Of a stretch of 64,000 nucleotides of DNA, positions 43,484 through 52,969 are shown piece after piece. Position numbers and translations under genes: made by a program. Position 1 is the first letter of the stretch; every line of letters begins with the position of its first letter. A model generated the notes under the pieces. That model worked only from the letters and a program-made list of their open reading frames with translations. It was not told where the DNA came from and made no database searches. Source of the stretch: Coleofasciculaceae cyanobacterium (GTDB lineage: Bacteria > Cyanobacteriota > Cyanobacteriia > Cyanobacteriales > Xenococcaceae); NCBI GenBank assembly GCA_036703275.1, contig DATNPK010000020.1, forward strand, positions 62,001 to 126,000, in the 5' to 3' direction.

Positions 43484-44590
43484 ATGAACTTACAACTTAA
43501 GATGAACCAGGATTTTTTACTTTCTAGCTACAACTATAAATTGCCTCAAACCCTTATTGCTCAAACTCCTGCTGTCCCTAGAGATAGCTCTCGTCTACTG
43601 ATAGTGGATTCACGGCTTGATTGTGTCCACGACTCTTTTTACAACCTAGCTAACTGGCTTCAACCAGGAGACTTACTAGTTCTCAACAACACTCGTGTAA
43701 TTCCTGCTCGTCTTTATGGTTGCAAAACGACAGGCTCTAAGGTAGAGATTCTATTAATTGAAGAGCGAGCGCCTAATTGTTGGCTGACTTTAGTAAAACC
43801 GGGAAAACGGTTTACGATGGGGGCGAAAATTGTTTTTGAGCGCCTAGACGATCGCGCACCTTTAGATAACTTTCAGCTTCAGGCTACGGTAGTAGGGCGA
43901 GATGAGGCAACAGGAGGTAGAGTGCTTCAGTTTGAACTCCCTCAAAATAAGACTTTATCTCAGTATTTAGAGTCTTACGGGCAGCTTCCCTTACCGCCCT
44001 ATATTACCGAGGGCAATTCTTGTGGCGATCGCTATCAAACCGTATATGCCGAACAGCCAGGAGCGATCGCTGCCCCTACCGCAGGTCTGCACTTTACCCC
44101 AGAATTATTAACTAAACTACAGCAGCAGGGTATCGAACAGACTTATATTACTCTCCATGTAGGTATTGGAACTTTTCGCCCTGTAGAAGCAGAGCAAATT
44201 ACCGATCACGCAATGCACCAGGAATGGATTGAAGTTAGTCCAGAGACTGTGTCCAAAATTTTAGCAACCAAAGCCAAAGGAGGTAGAGTTATTGCCGTGG
44301 GAACAACCGCTGCCAGAGCCTTAGAAGGGGCAGCCAAAGCAGCTCCCTCAGAAACATTAGCGGCTTTTCGGGGTAAAACCAATCTATTTATCTATCCAGG
44401 GTATCAATGGCAGGTAGTGGATGGTTTGATTACTAATTTCCATTTGCCAGGCTCTAGTTTGCTGATGTTGGTCAGTGCCTTAATTGGTAGAGAGCATCTT
44501 TTACGTCTATATCAAGAGGCGATAGCTTATAAATATCGGTTTTATTCTTTCGGTGATGCCATGTTAATTTTGCCCCAAGCTAAGAAGTAA
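43484..44590 (+). CDS. queA: S-adenosylmethionine:tRNA ribosyltransferase-isomerase
   Basis: QueA moves the ribosyl part of SAM onto preQ1 in tRNA, making epoxyqueuosine. The family sequence is clear: [64 protein letters not shown] and [17 protein letters not shown]. The open frame runs further up to 43412, but residues before the ATG at 43484 do not look like QueA; ATG 43502 ([12 protein letters not shown]) is an equally good start. It is convergent with the sensor kinase gene, with 33 bp between them. Confidence 0.95.
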   Translation: MNLQLKMNQDFLLSSYNYKLPQTLIAQTPAVPRDSSRLLIVDSRLDCVHDSFYNLANWLQPGDLLVLNNTRVIPARLYGCKTTGSKVEILLIEERAPNCWLTLVKPGKRFTMGAKIVFERLDDRAPLDNFQLQATVVGRDEATGGRVLQFELPQNKTLSQYLESYGQLPLPPYITEGNSCGDRYQTVYAEQPGAIAAPTAGLHFTPELLTKLQQQGIEQTYITLHVGIGTFRPVEAEQITDHAMHQEWIEVSPETVSKILATKAKGGRVIAVGTTAARALEGAAKAAPSETLAAFRGKTNLFIYPGYQWQVVDGLITNFHLPGSSLLMLVSALIGREHLLRLYQEAIAYKYRFYSFGDAMLILPQAKK

Positions 44591-44623
44591 TCTCTGAATT
44601 TTGCCTAGCTTTTTAGCTTTAAA

Positions 44624-46681
44624 TTACAAATTCCAATCTGGATCGACTTCTGCTAGAGGGAGAGATATTTCTACCGTTGTGCCTCGATCCACTCCTTCAC
44701 TATGGAGCGATATGCTTCCCTGCATCAGTTCCATCAGATTGCGAGAAATCGCCAGACCTAAACCAGTACCACCAAACTTTCTGGTAGTTGAGCCATCAAC
44801 CATTACAAACGGATTGAATAGTTTAGTCTGTTGGCTTACTTCGATTCCAATACCAGTATCTTCAATGGTAATTAAAACTTGGGGTTTAATACTTTGATGA
44901 CTATTGAGCTGGGAAAAATTAGCTTCTTTAGTTTCTGATGCTTCGTTGTCAGACAAGATGTCATCGGCTGCAACTGCAAACTGACCTTGAGCGTTAACTT
45001 GAGAGGCTAACGAATATTGATAATTATCTAATTCGTGATCGCTCGTCGGCAATTTAGTGCCGATGCGGATGGCAATTTTACCATAATCCGTAAACTTGAC
45101 TGCATTACTAACTATATTGATTAACACCTGTTTGAGTTTAGCTGGATCTGCTAAAACATAAAGTTCCTTTTCCCATGCAGGTATCTCCAAGTCCAGCTTT
45201 TTACGATGGATTGAGACTAAATGTAGATCGATTACCTCATCAAGTATTTTGCCCAAATCGACCTTTTCAATCATTATCGATAGCTTACCTGCTTCAATCT
45301 TGGAAATATCTAATACATCATTGATGATGCCTAAAAGATGAATTGCTGCATCATCAGCCTGCTGCAAAAATTCGCGCTCTTCTTCTTTACTATCACAATA
45401 GCCATCTTGAACTACGCGAATACAGTTAATGATGCCGTTGAGGGGGGTTCTTAATTCGTGAGAAGTTGTGGCTAAGAACTCACTTTTTAACTGGTTAGCA
45501 GCTTGGGCTTCTTTCCAAGCTGAGATAATTTCTGTCCCCCAGGCTCTGAGTCGATTTACCATATCATTTAGAGATAGGGAAAGCTGATTAAACTCGCGAA
45601 TCTGGAAATTTTCGGGTAGGCGATCGCTATTGGAGTGCAGATGTTCATCCTTAAGCGAATAATCTCTAATTTGCTCTAGAGGACGAGCTAATTCACGGGA
45701 TACATACAAAGTAGCTAAAGAACAGGCTACAATCAAGCCTAGAGTCATACCAACTAAAGCTTGACGAATATCTTTTAGAGGTTCTAAGGCTGCATCGATC
45801 GGGCTAACGGCAAGAATGACCCACTTTTGGCCCTTTGCACTGGTTACGGGGGAAGGAATCGAACTATATCCCGTAACTAACTCCACACCGTCTGTTTCTA
45901 AATAAAACAAATGCAGAAAATCAGATTTATTGGCGAGGGCATTTTCCATTAGCTTACTCAGTGTTTGAGCGTCAGGCATCTGCTCAATATTACGTCCTAC
46001 CCGCTGCACAAAGGGATGAGCCAAAATAGTACCGTCTTGATCGATTACTACAGGATAGCCTTCTAGAGAACCTGGTTCAATAACGTCTTGGGCTAAAATA
46101 GCCGACTTGACGCTGAGGGCATAACGCAAATTACCCTGGCGATCGTACATAGGGGCAGTTAACCAGAGTTCAAGCTGTCGACCCAAAGGATTTTCACTTG
46201 CTTCTTCCGAATCTCGTACCAAAGGTGTAGAGGGCAATAGCAGCTTAACATTTACTTGAGAAGGAGTGGTTAAGATGCGTTGCTTCTTTTTTTGCCAAGT
46301 ACTGGTTTCTAAGTCTACCGCTCCTTTACAGGTGGTAGTGGTAACCAAACTTGTGGTGAGATCGGTAATTTGAGCGCACAAAATACCAGTGGGCAAAACT
46401 TCTTTTAGTTGAGCAATTAACAATTGAGAATCTAATCTATCTGAACGAGAAATTGCCGCATCACTAGCGCTAGCCAAATTATTTTGCAGAGCTTCAATTG
46501 ATTGTGTGACAATCTCTCCTTTTCTGACTGCGCTTTCGGTCAAATTTTGTCTAGCAGTCTCTAAAAAAGCTGAGCGGGCTTTTCTATAGGTAACATATAC
46601 TCCTACCAATAAGACTGGAACACTGACCAAAAGAATGCGTGAGAGTAATATACGTCGGAAGGAGGATTGACCAGGTGCCAT
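44624..46681 (-). CDS. Membrane sensor histidine kinase (Cache-HAMP-HisKA-HATPase)
   Basis: This 685-residue kinase has a first membrane helix (about 11-29), an extracytoplasmic Cache-like sensor domain (to about 305) and a second helix (310-327). A HAMP segment follows, then HisKA with His408 in TTSHELRTPLNG and a HATPase domain with an N box (VSNAVKFTDYG), GIGIEVS and GGTGLGLAISRNLMELM. It should phosphorylate a response regulator, but none is adjacent. A low-complexity insert (about 555-600) interrupts the ATPase domain between the N and G1 boxes. Signal sensed is unknown. Confidence 0.92.
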   Translation of the reverse strand: MAPGQSSFRRILLSRILLVSVPVLLVGVYVTYRKARSAFLETARQNLTESAVRKGEIVTQSIEALQNNLASASDAAISRSDRLDSQLLIAQLKEVLPTGILCAQITDLTTSLVTTTTCKGAVDLETSTWQKKKQRILTTPSQVNVKLLLPSTPLVRDSEEASENPLGRQLELWLTAPMYDRQGNLRYALSVKSAILAQDVIEPGSLEGYPVVIDQDGTILAHPFVQRVGRNIEQMPDAQTLSKLMENALANKSDFLHLFYLETDGVELVTGYSSIPSPVTSAKGQKWVILAVSPIDAALEPLKDIRQALVGMTLGLIVACSLATLYVSRELARPLEQIRDYSLKDEHLHSNSDRLPENFQIREFNQLSLSLNDMVNRLRAWGTEIISAWKEAQAANQLKSEFLATTSHELRTPLNGIINCIRVVQDGYCDSKEEEREFLQQADDAAIHLLGIINDVLDISKIEAGKLSIMIEKVDLGKILDEVIDLHLVSIHRKKLDLEIPAWEKELYVLADPAKLKQVLINIVSNAVKFTDYGKIAIRIGTKLPTSDHELDNYQYSLASQVNAQGQFAVAADDILSDNEASETKEANFSQLNSHQSIKPQVLITIEDTGIGIEVSQQTKLFNPFVMVDGSTTRKFGGTGLGLAISRNLMELMQGSISLHSEGVDRGTTVEISLPLAEVDPDWNL

Positions 46682-46858
46682 AAAAAAAGATTTAGGCTCA
46701 CGCTTAAACTATATCTCTACTGTTGTATTTTAATGATATCTACTCTAATAATATTTGCCATGTCTGTAGGTTGAATAATTGAGCTTGCTCAAATTAATAA
46801 TTAGTAAAATTAGTAAAATTGCCAACTACCTGCAAATCGACAACTTTGACCTGATTTG

Positions 46859-47542
46859 ATGAACTATAGACCACATACTACTGCCATCTTAGCCATGACT
46901 GCCGACGGCAAAATCGCCGACTATCAGCGTTCTGCGGCTCGTTTTGGCTCTAAAAACGATAAAACTCACCTGGAACAGCAAATTTCCTTGGCCGATGGAG
47001 TTCTATTTGGGGCAAGTACTTTGAGGGCTTATGGTACGACCATGTCTGTATCTAATTCTCAACTATTACAGGCAAGAATACAGCGATCGCAAACAGCTCA
47101 ACCAGTTCAAATTGTCGTCTCAGCATCAGGTAATTTAGATCGCCAGTGGCGTTTTTTTCAACAACCCATCCCGCGATGGTTAATTACTCTACCCACTGGG
47201 GTCAAGGAATGGCGATCGCAGAACGGGTTTGAGCGGATTTTAATTGCTCACAGCACCAAAGAAAACAACTCGACAATTGATTGGGCATCAACTCTAATGC
47301 AGCTCAAAAAATTAGATTTAGACAAACTAGCCATTTTAGGTGGGGGAGAATTAATTGCATCTCTATTGGCTGTGGATTTAATCGACGAGCTTTGGTTAAC
47401 AATTTGCCCCGTAATTTTTGGCGGTAATGCGCCTACTCCCGTTGGTGGAAAAGGATTTATTCAGTCTCAAGCAAAGAAACTTATGCTGTTAGAAACTAAG
47501 CAAGTTGAGCAGGAAGTTTTTTTACATTATTTGCTTCAGTAA
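46859..47542 (+). CDS. RibD C-terminal domain (dihydrofolate reductase-like) protein
   Basis: This 227-residue protein has the RibD_C reductase fold: TAILAMTADGKIADYQR, DGVLFGASTLRAYG, and the NADPH-binding ILGGGELIASLLAVDLIDELWLTICPVIFGG. In RibD this domain reduces the ribosyl group in riboflavin synthesis. The deaminase domain is absent, so it is either a stand-alone pyrimidine reductase or another NADPH reductase. ATG 46859 is preferred over TTG 46856. It diverges from the histidine kinase. Confidence 0.85.
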   Translation: MNYRPHTTAILAMTADGKIADYQRSAARFGSKNDKTHLEQQISLADGVLFGASTLRAYGTTMSVSNSQLLQARIQRSQTAQPVQIVVSASGNLDRQWRFFQQPIPRWLITLPTGVKEWRSQNGFERILIAHSTKENNSTIDWASTLMQLKKLDLDKLAILGGGELIASLLAVDLIDELWLTICPVIFGGNAPTPVGGKGFIQSQAKKLMLLETKQVEQEVFLHYLLQ

Positions 47543-47699
47543 TTGGAGATAGGGATTAAGGATTGAGTGCTAGTATCGCTACGCGGAAGTTAGTCAGAAG
47601 TCACATTGTGCTAAAGCATACACCTTCGGATATCCTGCGGGAAGAGGAAAAGTCAAAAGTCTCCTTGAAGTACGAAGTCCCCAAGTCCCCAAATCCCCC

Positions 47700-47898
47700 C
47701 GCTCCTCCCTCTCCCATCGCATCCATCACTAAACCAAAATGTACTATTAGAAATATCTCACACAACACAGACAGCAAAATTTATCATCTTTCGGGGATGG
47801 AAGATTATGAATCAACAGTTATCGATGCAGCAAGAGAAAAATGATTTTGTACCGAATCAGAGGCGATCGCAAATGGTTGACGTAAAGCATTAAGATAA
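47700..47898 (+). pseudogene. Decayed small-protein tail with two in-frame TGA at tryptophan positions
   Basis: A frame (open from 47563, but its first part is repeat-derived) reads KCTIRNISHNTDSKIYHLSG, then MEDYESTVIDAAREK, a TGA at 47842, FCTESEAIANG, a TGA at 47878, and RKALR before TAA 47896. I recall the same motif, IKGNIS..GEKIYH.PG...Y..T.I....GERWFCTE.EA...GWR, at the end of nuclease-like and other secreted proteins. Both TGA codons stand where that motif has Trp (TGG). The gene's front part is missing. I read it as a fragment in decay. Confidence 0.5.
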
Positions 47899-47985
47899 AT
47901 ACTGCACCCAACAATAGCCTTTGCCCAAAATTTTGCTTGATTTTCAGTTTTTTTCGAGAGGGATTAAATCAATAAATTAGAGATT

Positions 47986-49074
47986 ATGCAATACGAGAAT
48001 TATCTCCATTTCGATTCAAAGTATTCAAAAGCTCGTCATAATTTTTTAGCAGCTTGCGATCGCCAGGCTACTTTTGTTAGATCTTGGCAACATCCCCTCC
48101 GAGGCATAGCAGGAGAAAAGCTTTATCTTGATTTGGCTTGGTTTGGTGATTTTGCTGCCCAAAAAGTATTAATTTTAATCTCGGGAACTCACGGAGTTGA
48201 AGGATTTTGTGGTTCTGGTATTCAAGTCGGCTCAATCAAAACAGGGTGGCATAATCGGGCAGATCGCAATGTAGCTATGATGATGATTCATGGTTTAAAT
48301 CCCTATGGCATGAGTCACTTACGCAGAGTTAACGAAGATGGAGTAGATATTAACCGTAACTTTATTGATTTTCAACAACCATTGCCCAAAAACGCTGTTT
48401 ATGATGAGCTAGCTAATCTAATTGTTCCTCCGCAGTGGACAGAAGAAACTCAGGTTCAAACCTTAGCTCAAATTATGGAATATCTCTACAGCGATCCATC
48501 AGGAATTGCTGCTTTAGCCACAGGACAGTATCAATATTGGTATGCACCCTTTTATGGTGGCGAAGTTCCTACCTGGACAAATCGAGTATTTAATCAAATA
48601 GTCGATCGATATTTGTTGGATAAACAAGCAGTCGGCTTACTAGATTACCATACAGGATTAGGGCAATACGCGACAGGACAACTGATGAGCTTAGGTGAAG
48701 ATACAAACGACCAACAAAACTTGGCTGCGGAAATTTGGGGGGACAAATTAGTTATTGCTGGTTCAGATCGATCCGTTGCTGCCTATTCTCCTCAAGGAAC
48801 TTTAATTTCCGCCTTGCAAAATAAACTAGCCCAATTAACCTGTATTGCTGCTGCTTATGAATTTGGCACGATACCAGAGACAGAAGTTTTTCATGCTTTA
48901 CGCGCCGATCATTGGCTACACGCTTACGGAGATATCAAGAGTATCCAGGCTCAAACTATTAAACAGAATATGCTGGATGCTTTTTATGGCCATCGCCCTG
49001 ACTGGCAAAAATCAATCTGTGACCTCGCCTTTTCTGCCCAAGAAGAATTATTAGCAGGTTTGAGATCGCTATAG
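47986..49074 (+). CDS. DUF2817 family (M14-like) peptidase
   Basis: This 362-residue protein has the zinc-carboxypeptidase-like features of DUF2817: SGTHGVEGFCGSG (HxxE), HGLNPYGMSHLRRVNEDGVDINRNFIDF and a later LLDYHTGLGQYATG with the third His. No signal peptide is seen. Related proteins are deacylases or peptidases with unproven substrates. It is convergent with mntA (gap 30 bp). Confidence 0.85.
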   Translation: MQYENYLHFDSKYSKARHNFLAACDRQATFVRSWQHPLRGIAGEKLYLDLAWFGDFAAQKVLILISGTHGVEGFCGSGIQVGSIKTGWHNRADRNVAMMMIHGLNPYGMSHLRRVNEDGVDINRNFIDFQQPLPKNAVYDELANLIVPPQWTEETQVQTLAQIMEYLYSDPSGIAALATGQYQYWYAPFYGGEVPTWTNRVFNQIVDRYLLDKQAVGLLDYHTGLGQYATGQLMSLGEDTNDQQNLAAEIWGDKLVIAGSDRSVAAYSPQGTLISALQNKLAQLTCIAAAYEFGTIPETEVFHALRADHWLHAYGDIKSIQAQTIKQNMLDAFYGHRPDWQKSICDLAFSAQEELLAGLRSL

Positions 49075-49104
49075 TAAATCGACCAAAAATCATCTTCGAG
49101 GAGG

Positions 49105-49848
49105 TTAATTATTTTCTTCAGAGAAAAACATTACCTTACCACCATATGCCCGTTGCAGATTTTCATCTTTTAATACCTGTTGTCTTTGTCCTGCTGCAAT
49201 TAGTTCTTTATTAAGTAAAATCAACTCATCAAAGTTAGCGATCGATTCGCCCAAGTCATGATTGACGACTACGACAATTTTGCCGACTTCTGCTAAGGAA
49301 TGAAAAATATTAAAGATGATATTTTCGGTCTTTTGATCTACTCCCACAAAAGGCTCATCAAAAAAGAATACTTCAGCTTGCTGCGCCAAAGATCTAGCCA
49401 GAAATACCCGTTGTTGCTGTCCCCCTGAAAGTTGACCGATGGGACGATTTTTATACTCGCTCATTTCTACTTGTTCTAGTGCAGACATTCCCTGACGACG
49501 ACTAACGCTAGAGAAACGACGAAACCAGCCAGTTTTTCGGACTCTACCCATCATGACTACATCCCAGACAGTTACGGGATATGTCCAGTCAATTTGCGAT
49601 CGCTGGGGTACATAGGCAACCTTGTCTAAGTGGTGTTGTAGGGGTTGACCATCATAGGATACCGAACCACTGTTGGCAGGAATTAAACCCAGCATGGCTT
49701 TAACTAAGGTACTTTTCCCTGCACCATTAGGTCCAAAAACTCCTGTAACTTTCCCTGGTATAAGATCGAGAGAAATATCGCGCAATGCTTCCACTGTACG
49801 GTAACAAACTCCTAGATTGTCAACTGCGATCGCGCTATCGTAGCTCAT
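49105..49848 (-). CDS. mntA: Manganese/zinc ABC transporter ATP-binding protein
   Basis: This 247-residue ATPase has Walker A GPNGAGKST, Q-loop YVPQRSQIDW, signature LSGGQQQR, Walker B EVFFFDEPFVGVD and the switch His in VVNHDLGE. The Q-loop wording QRSQIDWTYPVTVWDVVMMGR is that of metal-type (MntA/ZnuC/SitB) transporters. With the divergent mntC it should power manganese uptake. No membrane permease (mntB) gene is adjacent on either side. Symbols follow Synechocystis usage (MntA is the ATPase). Confidence 0.88.
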   Translation of the reverse strand: MSYDSAIAVDNLGVCYRTVEALRDISLDLIPGKVTGVFGPNGAGKSTLVKAMLGLIPANSGSVSYDGQPLQHHLDKVAYVPQRSQIDWTYPVTVWDVVMMGRVRKTGWFRRFSSVSRRQGMSALEQVEMSEYKNRPIGQLSGGQQQRVFLARSLAQQAEVFFFDEPFVGVDQKTENIIFNIFHSLAEVGKIVVVVNHDLGESIANFDELILLNKELIAAGQRQQVLKDENLQRAYGGKVMFFSEENN

Positions 49849-50028
49849 TACTATACTCCATAAGTAGATTTAATCAGGCTTTTTTACTTCTATCTAAGAT
49901 TATTAAATTCAAGATTTTTAACTTTTCCCTCCGCCCACAGCTATAAGATTTAAATAGAAACTGACCGTCAATGTTATCTCTTGCGAAAGAGGCTTATATT
50001 CTTAGTTACACTGTATTGTTAATTAAAA

Positions 50029-50067
50029 TATGAGAAGATTATGATAAATATTATGAAATAAATATGA
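50029..50067 (+). promoter_or_regulatory. Four helically phased TATGA repeats upstream of mntC
   Basis: TATGA occurs at 50029, 50040, 50052 and 50063, that is with spacings of 11, 12 and 11 bp, on one face of the helix. The array ends 73 bp before the mntC start and lies in the region shared with the divergent mntA. OmpR/PhoB-type regulators bind such direct repeats, and ManR, the manganese regulator of cyanobacteria, is of that type. This is a candidate operator only. Confidence 0.35.
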
Positions 50068-50140
50068 TAACAATGTCAACACCGCGATTAAACAAGCAAA
50101 GGTTTCCTGCGCAGATCTCGCGTTCAATAGGACAAACCGA

Positions 50141-51103
50141 ATGTTGAATCAACAATTAAAATTTACTCGTCGATGGTTTTTAGCAACAGGAGTTTGTTTA
50201 AGCTTATTAATTGGGGGATGTGAGGCGGGTTCTAGCGGTAGTGGAGATAGCGATCGACCACAGGTAGTTTCTACCAGCACAATTATTGCCGATTTGACTG
50301 AAAGAATTGGCGCAGAAGCGATCGAACACCAAGGGATTTTGCAACCAGGTGCAGATCCTCATGTGTATGAACCGACTCCTCAAGACAGTGTGGCGTTAGA
50401 AACGGCGGATTTAATTTTATATAACGGATTTAACCTAGAACCTGGATTGATTAAGATGATCAACTCCACGGGAGTTCAGGCAGATAAATATGCGGTAGGA
50501 GAAGTAGTTAAGCCTTTGAACTTTGAATATCAGGGACAGCAACAACCCGATCCTCATGTCTGGGGAGATGGGGCAAATGCGATCGCCATGACCGAAGCAA
50601 TTCGCGATCGCCTGATAGAATTATCTCCAGAAGCTGAAGCTGAATTTAGAACTAATGCTCAGGAGTTGATTAAAGAACTACGGCGAGTTGATCGCTGGAT
50701 TAGCGAACAGATCGCAACTATTCCTGAAAATCAGCGCAGGCTGGTTACGACTCACGACGCATTTCAATACTATACCAGTGCCTATGGTTTAGAGATGGCC
50801 GGCACCTTAATTGGCATCAGTACCGAAGAACAACCTAGTGCGCAAACGGTAAAGAATCTGGCAAATGAGCTGAAAAAAAAGCAAATACCCGCAATTTTTG
50901 CCGAAACGACGATTAATCCTCAGTTAATTCAAACCGTTGCCGAGGAAGCAGGGGTACAGCTAGCACCGCAGCAACTATACTCAGATTCCATTGGCGCACC
51001 AGGAAGCAAGGGAGATAGCTATATTAAAATGCTGGTGGCGAATACTGAATCAATTGTTGAATCTTTGGGGGGTGATTATGAAGCGTTTCCGATTCAAGAG
51101 TAG
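50141..51103 (+). CDS. mntC: Manganese ABC transporter substrate-binding lipoprotein
   Basis: This 320-residue cluster A-I binding protein captures Mn2+ (or Zn2+) outside the membrane. It has a twin-Arg-containing lipoprotein signal (FTRRWFLATGVCLSLLIGGC) with lipid-bearing Cys at about 27. The metal ligands of the family are all present: His in GADPHVYEPTP, His in QPDPHVWGD, Glu in FAETTIN and Asp in YSDSIG. The lack of a His-rich loop favours manganese over zinc. It is divergent from mntA, unlike the mntCAB operon of Synechocystis, and followed by a bidirectional hairpin. Confidence 0.9.
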   Translation: MLNQQLKFTRRWFLATGVCLSLLIGGCEAGSSGSGDSDRPQVVSTSTIIADLTERIGAEAIEHQGILQPGADPHVYEPTPQDSVALETADLILYNGFNLEPGLIKMINSTGVQADKYAVGEVVKPLNFEYQGQQQPDPHVWGDGANAIAMTEAIRDRLIELSPEAEAEFRTNAQELIKELRRVDRWISEQIATIPENQRRLVTTHDAFQYYTSAYGLEMAGTLIGISTEEQPSAQTVKNLANELKKKQIPAIFAETTINPQLIQTVAEEAGVQLAPQQLYSDSIGAPGSKGDSYIKMLVANTESIVESLGGDYEAFPIQE

Positions 51104-51119
51104 AGACAAGCTTGACTTT

Positions 51120-51169
51120 AAGAGGAAGAGGTAGAGAGCTGAATTTTCTCTCTGCCCCTCCGTCTCTTT
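51120..51169. terminator. Imperfect hairpin between convergent mntC and SGNH gene
   Basis: A purine arm (AAGAGGAAGAGGTAGAGAG) faces a pyrimidine arm (CTCTCTGCCCCTCC, then GTCTCTT) around a loop with TTTT. Pairing is imperfect. Its place between two convergent stops suggests a bidirectional terminator. Confidence 0.4.
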
Positions 51170-51173
51170 AGAT

Positions 51174-52583
51174 CTAAGATTGAGATCTGTTTGATCTGAG
51201 TACTGGTGCTGACTCTGGTATTGGTTCTTGGGGAACTGCCTGCATTTTAGAAAATCCTGCAATAGCATAGTAAAGCTGTTCGGCAGCCTTTTCGTTAGCT
51301 GCTTCATTCAGATGAATGGCATCAATAAAGCTAGGAGAAGGATATTTTTCGGTCAGTTGGTATAAATCAACTACCTCAAGGTTTTTCGGGTAGAATTTGG
51401 CTAATTTTGCTGACGCTTCAGTAAAGGCAGGATAGCTTGCTTTAACTCGCTCTATGTAGTTTCTGCCCAGTTCAGTGGCAATTTCTCCTTCGATATCCGT
51501 CAGCTGACTTGGATTACGCCCCGTGATTTCTGGCTGTATGGCTACCAACAGAGGAACTTGAGCAGCTGTACTCAAATTGAGCATTTGCTTTTGATGTTCG
51601 ATGTAGCGATCGACTCTGCTTTGTAATTCTGCTTCGTCTGTAGGTAAATGCTTGACCAGGTTGGAGGCTTGTTCGTCGAAAATAAAATCTGTTTGAGAAT
51701 TAGCTTCTTGTCGGCTTAACCATCTATTTTCAGCTACTTTTACCAAATAACTGTTGTTTCTTAGAGGCTCAATAAATCGATCTAGATAAGTTCCTACACT
51801 GTTTGGGCGAGCTGCCAAATCTTGTTTGAGTAGAGGAACTTGAGTCGCTGTTTGATCGCTATCAAGCATTAAGTCCACGTAACCATCAAGAACGACGATT
51901 AAATCGGGTTTATATTTGAGGATTTGCAAAGCTAGCTGCGCTAACTCGTTACCCGAAGCATAGCCAGGAACACCCGCATTAATCACACGATAGTTGCCAG
52001 CTTTAATTTTCGCAGGTTTGGCGAGATTCTTTTGCCTTTCTACCCGCTCAGGAAGTAGATCGGATTTGTATAGCTGTGGGGAAGTTTGCTGTTGTTGTAA
52101 ACGCTCTTGTAGACGTTTTTCTAACTGGGCGCTGATGGTTGTAGAATTACTAGAATTGCCATAGCCAAAAGCGGTTGAGCCACCTAGCAAAAAGATTCTA
52201 ATTTCGTTTTTCGGTTTAATTAGGGGTACAGTATTGCGATCGCGAAATCCTTGTTCGTTAATTTGCCAATATTCGCTCTGTTGATTGCCGATTAGTTCAT
52301 ATCCTACCGAAATAGCACTCTTAGCCGTCAATTCGCCCTTTTTTATGTCTTCACCAGATTCTGGGTTAATGAAATTAAGTCCATAAGCTTGCTCGAGAAT
52401 CGATTCTTGTGCCTGAGCAAATTCACTTCTGCTGCCAGAAAGATCGATAAAGATGCGCGTTAATAGCTCTAATACCAATAAAAATAGTGCTATTGAAGCG
52501 ATCGCGCTTAACCAAGAAAAACGGCGGCGCACCTGTCTGCCCTTAGTAAAAATTCTTCGTTCTCTAACTTTAGTTCTAAACAT
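51174..52583 (-). CDS. SGNH/GDSL-type hydrolase, membrane anchored
   Basis: This 469-residue protein has an N-terminal membrane helix (WLSAIASIALFLLVLELLTRIF, about 24-45) and an extracytoplasmic SGNH domain. Visible blocks are FLLGGSTAFGYG (Ser), VINAGVPGYASG, DLIVVLDGYVDL (block III Asn replaced in part by Asp/Gly) and IDAIHLNEAANE (Asp-His pair). Such proteins often remove or add acyl/acetyl groups on polysaccharides. No polysaccharide operon is adjacent. It is convergent with mntC. Confidence 0.8.
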   Translation of the reverse strand: MFRTKVRERRIFTKGRQVRRRFSWLSAIASIALFLLVLELLTRIFIDLSGSRSEFAQAQESILEQAYGLNFINPESGEDIKKGELTAKSAISVGYELIGNQQSEYWQINEQGFRDRNTVPLIKPKNEIRIFLLGGSTAFGYGNSSNSTTISAQLEKRLQERLQQQQTSPQLYKSDLLPERVERQKNLAKPAKIKAGNYRVINAGVPGYASGNELAQLALQILKYKPDLIVVLDGYVDLMLDSDQTATQVPLLKQDLAARPNSVGTYLDRFIEPLRNNSYLVKVAENRWLSRQEANSQTDFIFDEQASNLVKHLPTDEAELQSRVDRYIEHQKQMLNLSTAAQVPLLVAIQPEITGRNPSQLTDIEGEIATELGRNYIERVKASYPAFTEASAKLAKFYPKNLEVVDLYQLTEKYPSPSFIDAIHLNEAANEKAAEQLYYAIAGFSKMQAVPQEPIPESAPVLRSNRSQS

Positions 52584-52969
52584 AGAATTATTGTCCTGCT
52601 GGATAAATAAATAAGCGAAATAGCAATAGATATATAAGTTGTCCCCGATTGAATTTAGAGGCTAATACTTTTACTTGTCATTGGTTATAGATTCGGTTGT
52701 CATACTGTACGTAAAATATGTACTGCCTAAATTATTGCTAAGTTGACTGACAAATTATTAATGCTGTTTAAATTTACTTTGTCAGCTTGTCTGCTTAACT
52801 CTGTGGTACATTGACGAAATAATTGTTTATGGGCAAACCAAACTGCTTAAGTTTGATTTTAGTTTGGGTCTGATGGTTAAATTATGCCAGTTATTGTTCG
52901 GCACAATTGTCACAGTAGGTAAACCAGAAACACCAATGTGGTAGTACAGTCAATTATCTTCCGTTATTC
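52584..52969. other. Divergent promoter region, no gene seen
   Basis: About 385 bp between the SGNH gene and the phosphatase gene contain no recognisable ORF, RNA or strong repeat. A short palindromic word (ACTGTACGTAAAATATGTACTGCC) is near 52705. Confidence 0.4.

Noticed and set aside
47563-47700. N-terminal part of the 93-aa frame before the decayed motif
   Set aside because: It covers repeat-like sequence (AAGTCACA, GCTAAAGCATAC) and a Pro/Ser-rich stretch with no sign of selection.
51050-51307. 85-aa frame on the minus strand overlapping mntC and the SGNH gene
   Set aside because: It is a shadow of two well-supported genes and the hairpin between them.
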